From Nannocystis bainbridge (GTDB lineage: Bacteria > Myxococcota_A > Polyangia > Nannocystales > Nannocystaceae), in assembly GCF_028368995.1 (NCBI RefSeq), contig NZ_JAQNDL010000001.1:1178001-1242000 (forward strand): DNA of 64,000 bases, written 5' to 3'. Under the pieces are notes generated by a model. The model ran no database searches. It was not told the DNA's origin and saw only the letters and a list, made by a program, of their open reading frames with translations. A program made the position numbers and the translations under genes. Every line of letters begins with the position of its first letter. Positions within the stretch are counted from its first letter, which is position 1. Positions 62,008 through 64,000 of the stretch are shown here, piece by piece.

Positions 62008-63124
62008 TCGCGGCCCCATCCGGCCATCCGCGTGACCCGGTCCGGGGGAGGCGGACGACGAACGCCGCCCCGCCGCGAGCGGCGCGCTCGACATGGATCT
62101 CGCCACCATGGCCCTCGATGACCCGCCGGACGATCGCCAGCCCCAGCCCGAGCCCTGCGCGGGCGTCGACACGGTCGGCGACGGGCGACGCTCCGCGCAC
62201 GAACGGCTGGAAGATTCGCTCGCGCTCGTGGGCCGGCACCCCGGGCCCCTCATCGCTGACGACGATGTCGATCGCGGCGGTCGTGACCCGGCTTTCGAGG
62301 CAGACCGTGCTGCCGCGCGGAGTATGTGCAATCGCGTTGGCGACGATGTTCCCCAGGGCGCCTTCCATCAATCCGCGCTCGACCGTCAATTCGTCGAGCC
62401 CCACACGACAGACCTGGATCGCCACTCCCGCAGCCCTCGCCGCAGGCAGCCAGCGCTCGGCGACCGCATGAGCGAGGCTGGCAACGCTCGCAGGCTCGCG
62501 GCGGATGATGATGCCGGCGCGCGCCAGTATCAGCAACGATTCGACCAGCCTGGACATATGGCGGACCTCTCGCAGCGCGCGATTCGCCGCCACTTCCCAC
62601 TCCTCGCGCGTGCGAGGCCTGCGCAGGGCGACCTCGAGCGTGCTCGACAGCACGGCGAGTGGCGAACGCAGCTCGTGCGAAGCGTCGGCCGCGAATTGGC
62701 GCTGCAGGGCGGTGCCCCGCTCGAGCCGGGTGAACAGGCCGTTGAGCGCCTCGCTAAGGGCGTCGAGCTCGTCTCCGGTCGACGACACGGGCAGTCGCTC
62801 GCCGAGGTGCTCCGCCGACATACGGGCCGCCGCGCGGACGACCGTGTCCACGCGCTTAACGGCCCGGCGCGCGTGCCAGTGGGCGCCGAAGACGGCGAGC
62901 AGGAGCCCGAGCGGGGCCGCCGCGGCCAGCGCCAGCCCGACCTGCTCGAACGCCTCGGCCAGCGAGTCCTCCTCGACGAATCCCCCCGCCTGCCCCTCCT
63001 CCTCTTCGTCGAGATAGACGATGAGGCCGGCCGTCCCCGCGAAGACCACCAGACTGAGCGCGGTCGAGGCGCCGATCCACATGGCTAGCGCCGCGCCGAA
63101 CGACCGCGTGCCGCGCTGCCTCAA
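61946..63124 (-). CDS. Sensor histidine kinase of the second two-component system
   Basis: 392 residues from TTG 63124 (TTGA overlap with the regulator stop); ATG 63082 is an alternative but would lose the basic residues before the first transmembrane helix. A short acidic periplasmic loop ([20 protein letters not shown]) could attract cations. A second helix, [14 protein letters not shown] with H150, N-box [20 protein letters not shown] and [12 protein letters not shown] follow. The C-terminal tail overlaps the pump gene. Confidence 0.9.
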   Translation of the reverse strand: MRQRGTRSFGAALAMWIGASTALSLVVFAGTAGLIVYLDEEEEGQAGGFVEEDSLAEAFEQVGLALAAAAPLGLLLAVFGAHWHARRAVKRVDTVVRAAARMSAEHLGERLPVSSTGDELDALSEALNGLFTRLERGTALQRQFAADASHELRSPLAVLSSTLEVALRRPRTREEWEVAANRALREVRHMSRLVESLLILARAGIIIRREPASVASLAHAVAERWLPAARAAGVAIQVCRVGLDELTVERGLMEGALGNIVANAIAHTPRGSTVCLESRVTTAAIDIVVSDEGPGVPAHERERIFQPFVRGASPVADRVDARAGLGLGLAIVRRVIEGHGGEIHVERAARGGAAFVVRLPRTGSRGWPDGAAITEAVESRRSADTGPARRTG

Positions 63125-63789
63125 TTGGCACCTACCTTGCAGCGCAACCCGGCGCCGCGCACCGTCTCGATTCGGACCGCCTTGCCGACGAGCTTGCGCC
63201 GCAGGTGCGTGAGGTGGACATCGATCGTATTCGTGCCCGGGTCGACGGCGCAGCCGAACACGTCGCGGAGGATGTCGCTGCGCGGTACGACCTCGCCGCG
63301 GCGGCGCAGCAGATACGACAGGAGGGCGTACTCTCGCGGCGAGAGCGCGACGTCCTGGCCCGCGCAGCGGACCACGTGGCCGTCGTCGAGGACCACCTCC
63401 TCGTCGCTCTGCGGCCACCAGCGCGGCTGACTCGCCCGCCGGCTCAGGGCGCGGATCCTGGCGACCAACTCGCCGAACGCAAACGGCTTGACGAGGTAAT
63501 CATCAGCGCCCAGCTCGAATGCCCGCACCCGCGCCTCGAGGGCGTCACGCGCGGTCAAGACCAGCACCGGCACGGGTCGATGCAGTCGTCGCAATTCCTG
63601 CAAAACATCGAGTCCGTCGCCGTCGGGCAAGCCGAGGTCGAGGACGATGACGTCCAGATCGGCGCCGCGGGCGCGACATAACGCGACGGCCGCCTCCGCC
63701 ACGTGGACCACGTCCATCCCTTCCTCTTGGAGACCCTGCTGAATGACCTCGAACAATGTTGCATTGTCCTCGACGAGCAGAATTCTCAT
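63121..63789 (-). CDS. OmpR-family response regulator of the second system
   Basis: 222 residues from ATG 63789, behind AAGGAG. Receiver with ED at 7-8, D51 in VIVLDLGLPDG and K in YLVKPFAFGE. The output domain (LSPREYALLSYLLRRRGEVV; NTIDVHLTHLRRKL) is a winged helix. It is co-transcribed with the kinase and convergent with the efflux operon. It could co-regulate the pump or an unrelated stress set. Confidence 0.92.
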   Translation of the reverse strand: MRILLVEDNATLFEVIQQGLQEEGMDVVHVAEAAVALCRARGADLDVIVLDLGLPDGDGLDVLQELRRLHRPVPVLVLTARDALEARVRAFELGADDYLVKPFAFGELVARIRALSRRASQPRWWPQSDEEVVLDDGHVVRCAGQDVALSPREYALLSYLLRRRGEVVPRSDILRDVFGCAVDPGTNTIDVHLTHLRRKLVGKAVRIETVRGAGLRCKVGAN

Positions 63790-64000
63790 GGGCACTCCTT
63801 GCAATCTCTGCACAGCGCGCAGCGCTCGCGCCGCCCCGCATGGGCTGCCGGGCGGAGCGGACGGGCGCAGGATGCGTCACGCGCTCGCTTATGCCAGTTT
63901 TCCCGGCCCGGGACCATCGGCCCGAACATTAAGATCTCCTGAATCGTTAAATCTTCGTGTAGCAAGCGAATCGTCGATTGAACCGAGGGTGAATGCGATA
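63790..64000 (-). promoter_or_regulatory. Promoter region of the second two-component system
   Basis: AT-richer than its surroundings near 63920-63960, with two similar blocks, ATTAAGATCT (63928) and GTTAAATCTT (63946), 18 bases apart. Direct repeats at about this spacing are the usual binding layout for OmpR-type regulators, so autoregulation is possible. No coding sequence was seen. Confidence 0.4.

Noticed and set aside
1..64000. CRISPR array, rRNA or tRNA genes
   Set aside because: No regularly spaced repeats, cloverleaf or conserved rRNA segments were noticed; a covariance-model scan was not possible.

Overview
The window is a piece of a high-GC chromosome (roughly 65-70% GC by eye) that most resembles a myxobacterium, possibly Nannocystaceae-like. 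The pointers are a sigma factor coupled to a large Ser/Thr kinase, lipoproteins with Gly/Ser/Asp-rich linkers, a trypsin carrying FG-GAP repeats, WGR/SMI1 and Sel1-type proteins, and abundant decayed genes. This placement rests on gene style, not on a marker gene. No rRNA, tRNA or CRISPR array was seen.

Region A (1-22.3 kb) is an accessory patchwork. It opens with an ECF sigma factor and a Ser/Thr kinase cut by the window edge (minus strand). A stand-alone GreA C-terminal domain and a secreted trypsin lipoprotein follow. Between remnants of IS elements lies a remarkable gene (7135-10992): a class I terpene synthase, a class II terpene cyclase and a berberine-bridge-type FAD oxidase in one polypeptide. 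Further on are a WGR-SMI1 protein with a runaway C-terminus, IS1380 and IS21-like scars, a truncated Sel1 gene, a lipoprotein, a coiled-coil protein, a broken MerR-type gene, an orphan salicylate synthase, a calerythrin-like EF-hand protein, a methyltransferase and two small envelope genes, one shortened by a tandem duplication plus a one-base insertion.

Region B (22.7-27.7 kb) is a family of secreted proteins with HAF-like beta-propeller repeats: three full-length paralogues on the plus strand and half of a fourth in inverted orientation. A 25-bp inverted repeat lies in this cluster, and a related single copy lies at 11.2 kb.

Region C (28.1 to 51.6 kb, perhaps to 53.7 kb) looks like an integrated mobile element. 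About 25 genes lie on the minus strand, many with overlapping stops and starts, ending in an AlpA-like HTH protein and a tyrosine recombinase. It encodes two lysis-type enzymes (a membrane-anchored transglycosylase and an M23 peptidase), a membrane-anchored ClpP/SppA-like protease, a DNA methylase and SNF2-type helicase split by a frameshift, a type I restriction R-subunit C-terminal-like protein, and many proteins that end in one transmembrane helix plus a short basic tail. No terminase, portal, tail or relaxase gene is recognisable. Two adjacent beta-rich proteins (48.6-50.0 kb) are candidate capsid or spike proteins. My working hypothesis is a prophage of a tailless, membrane-containing virus, or an element of unknown type; this is inference.

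Region D (54-64 kb) is a metal-type tripartite RND efflux operon (outer-membrane factor, adaptor, HME-like pump). An OmpR-type two-component system precedes it on the same strand, and a second converges on it from the other side.
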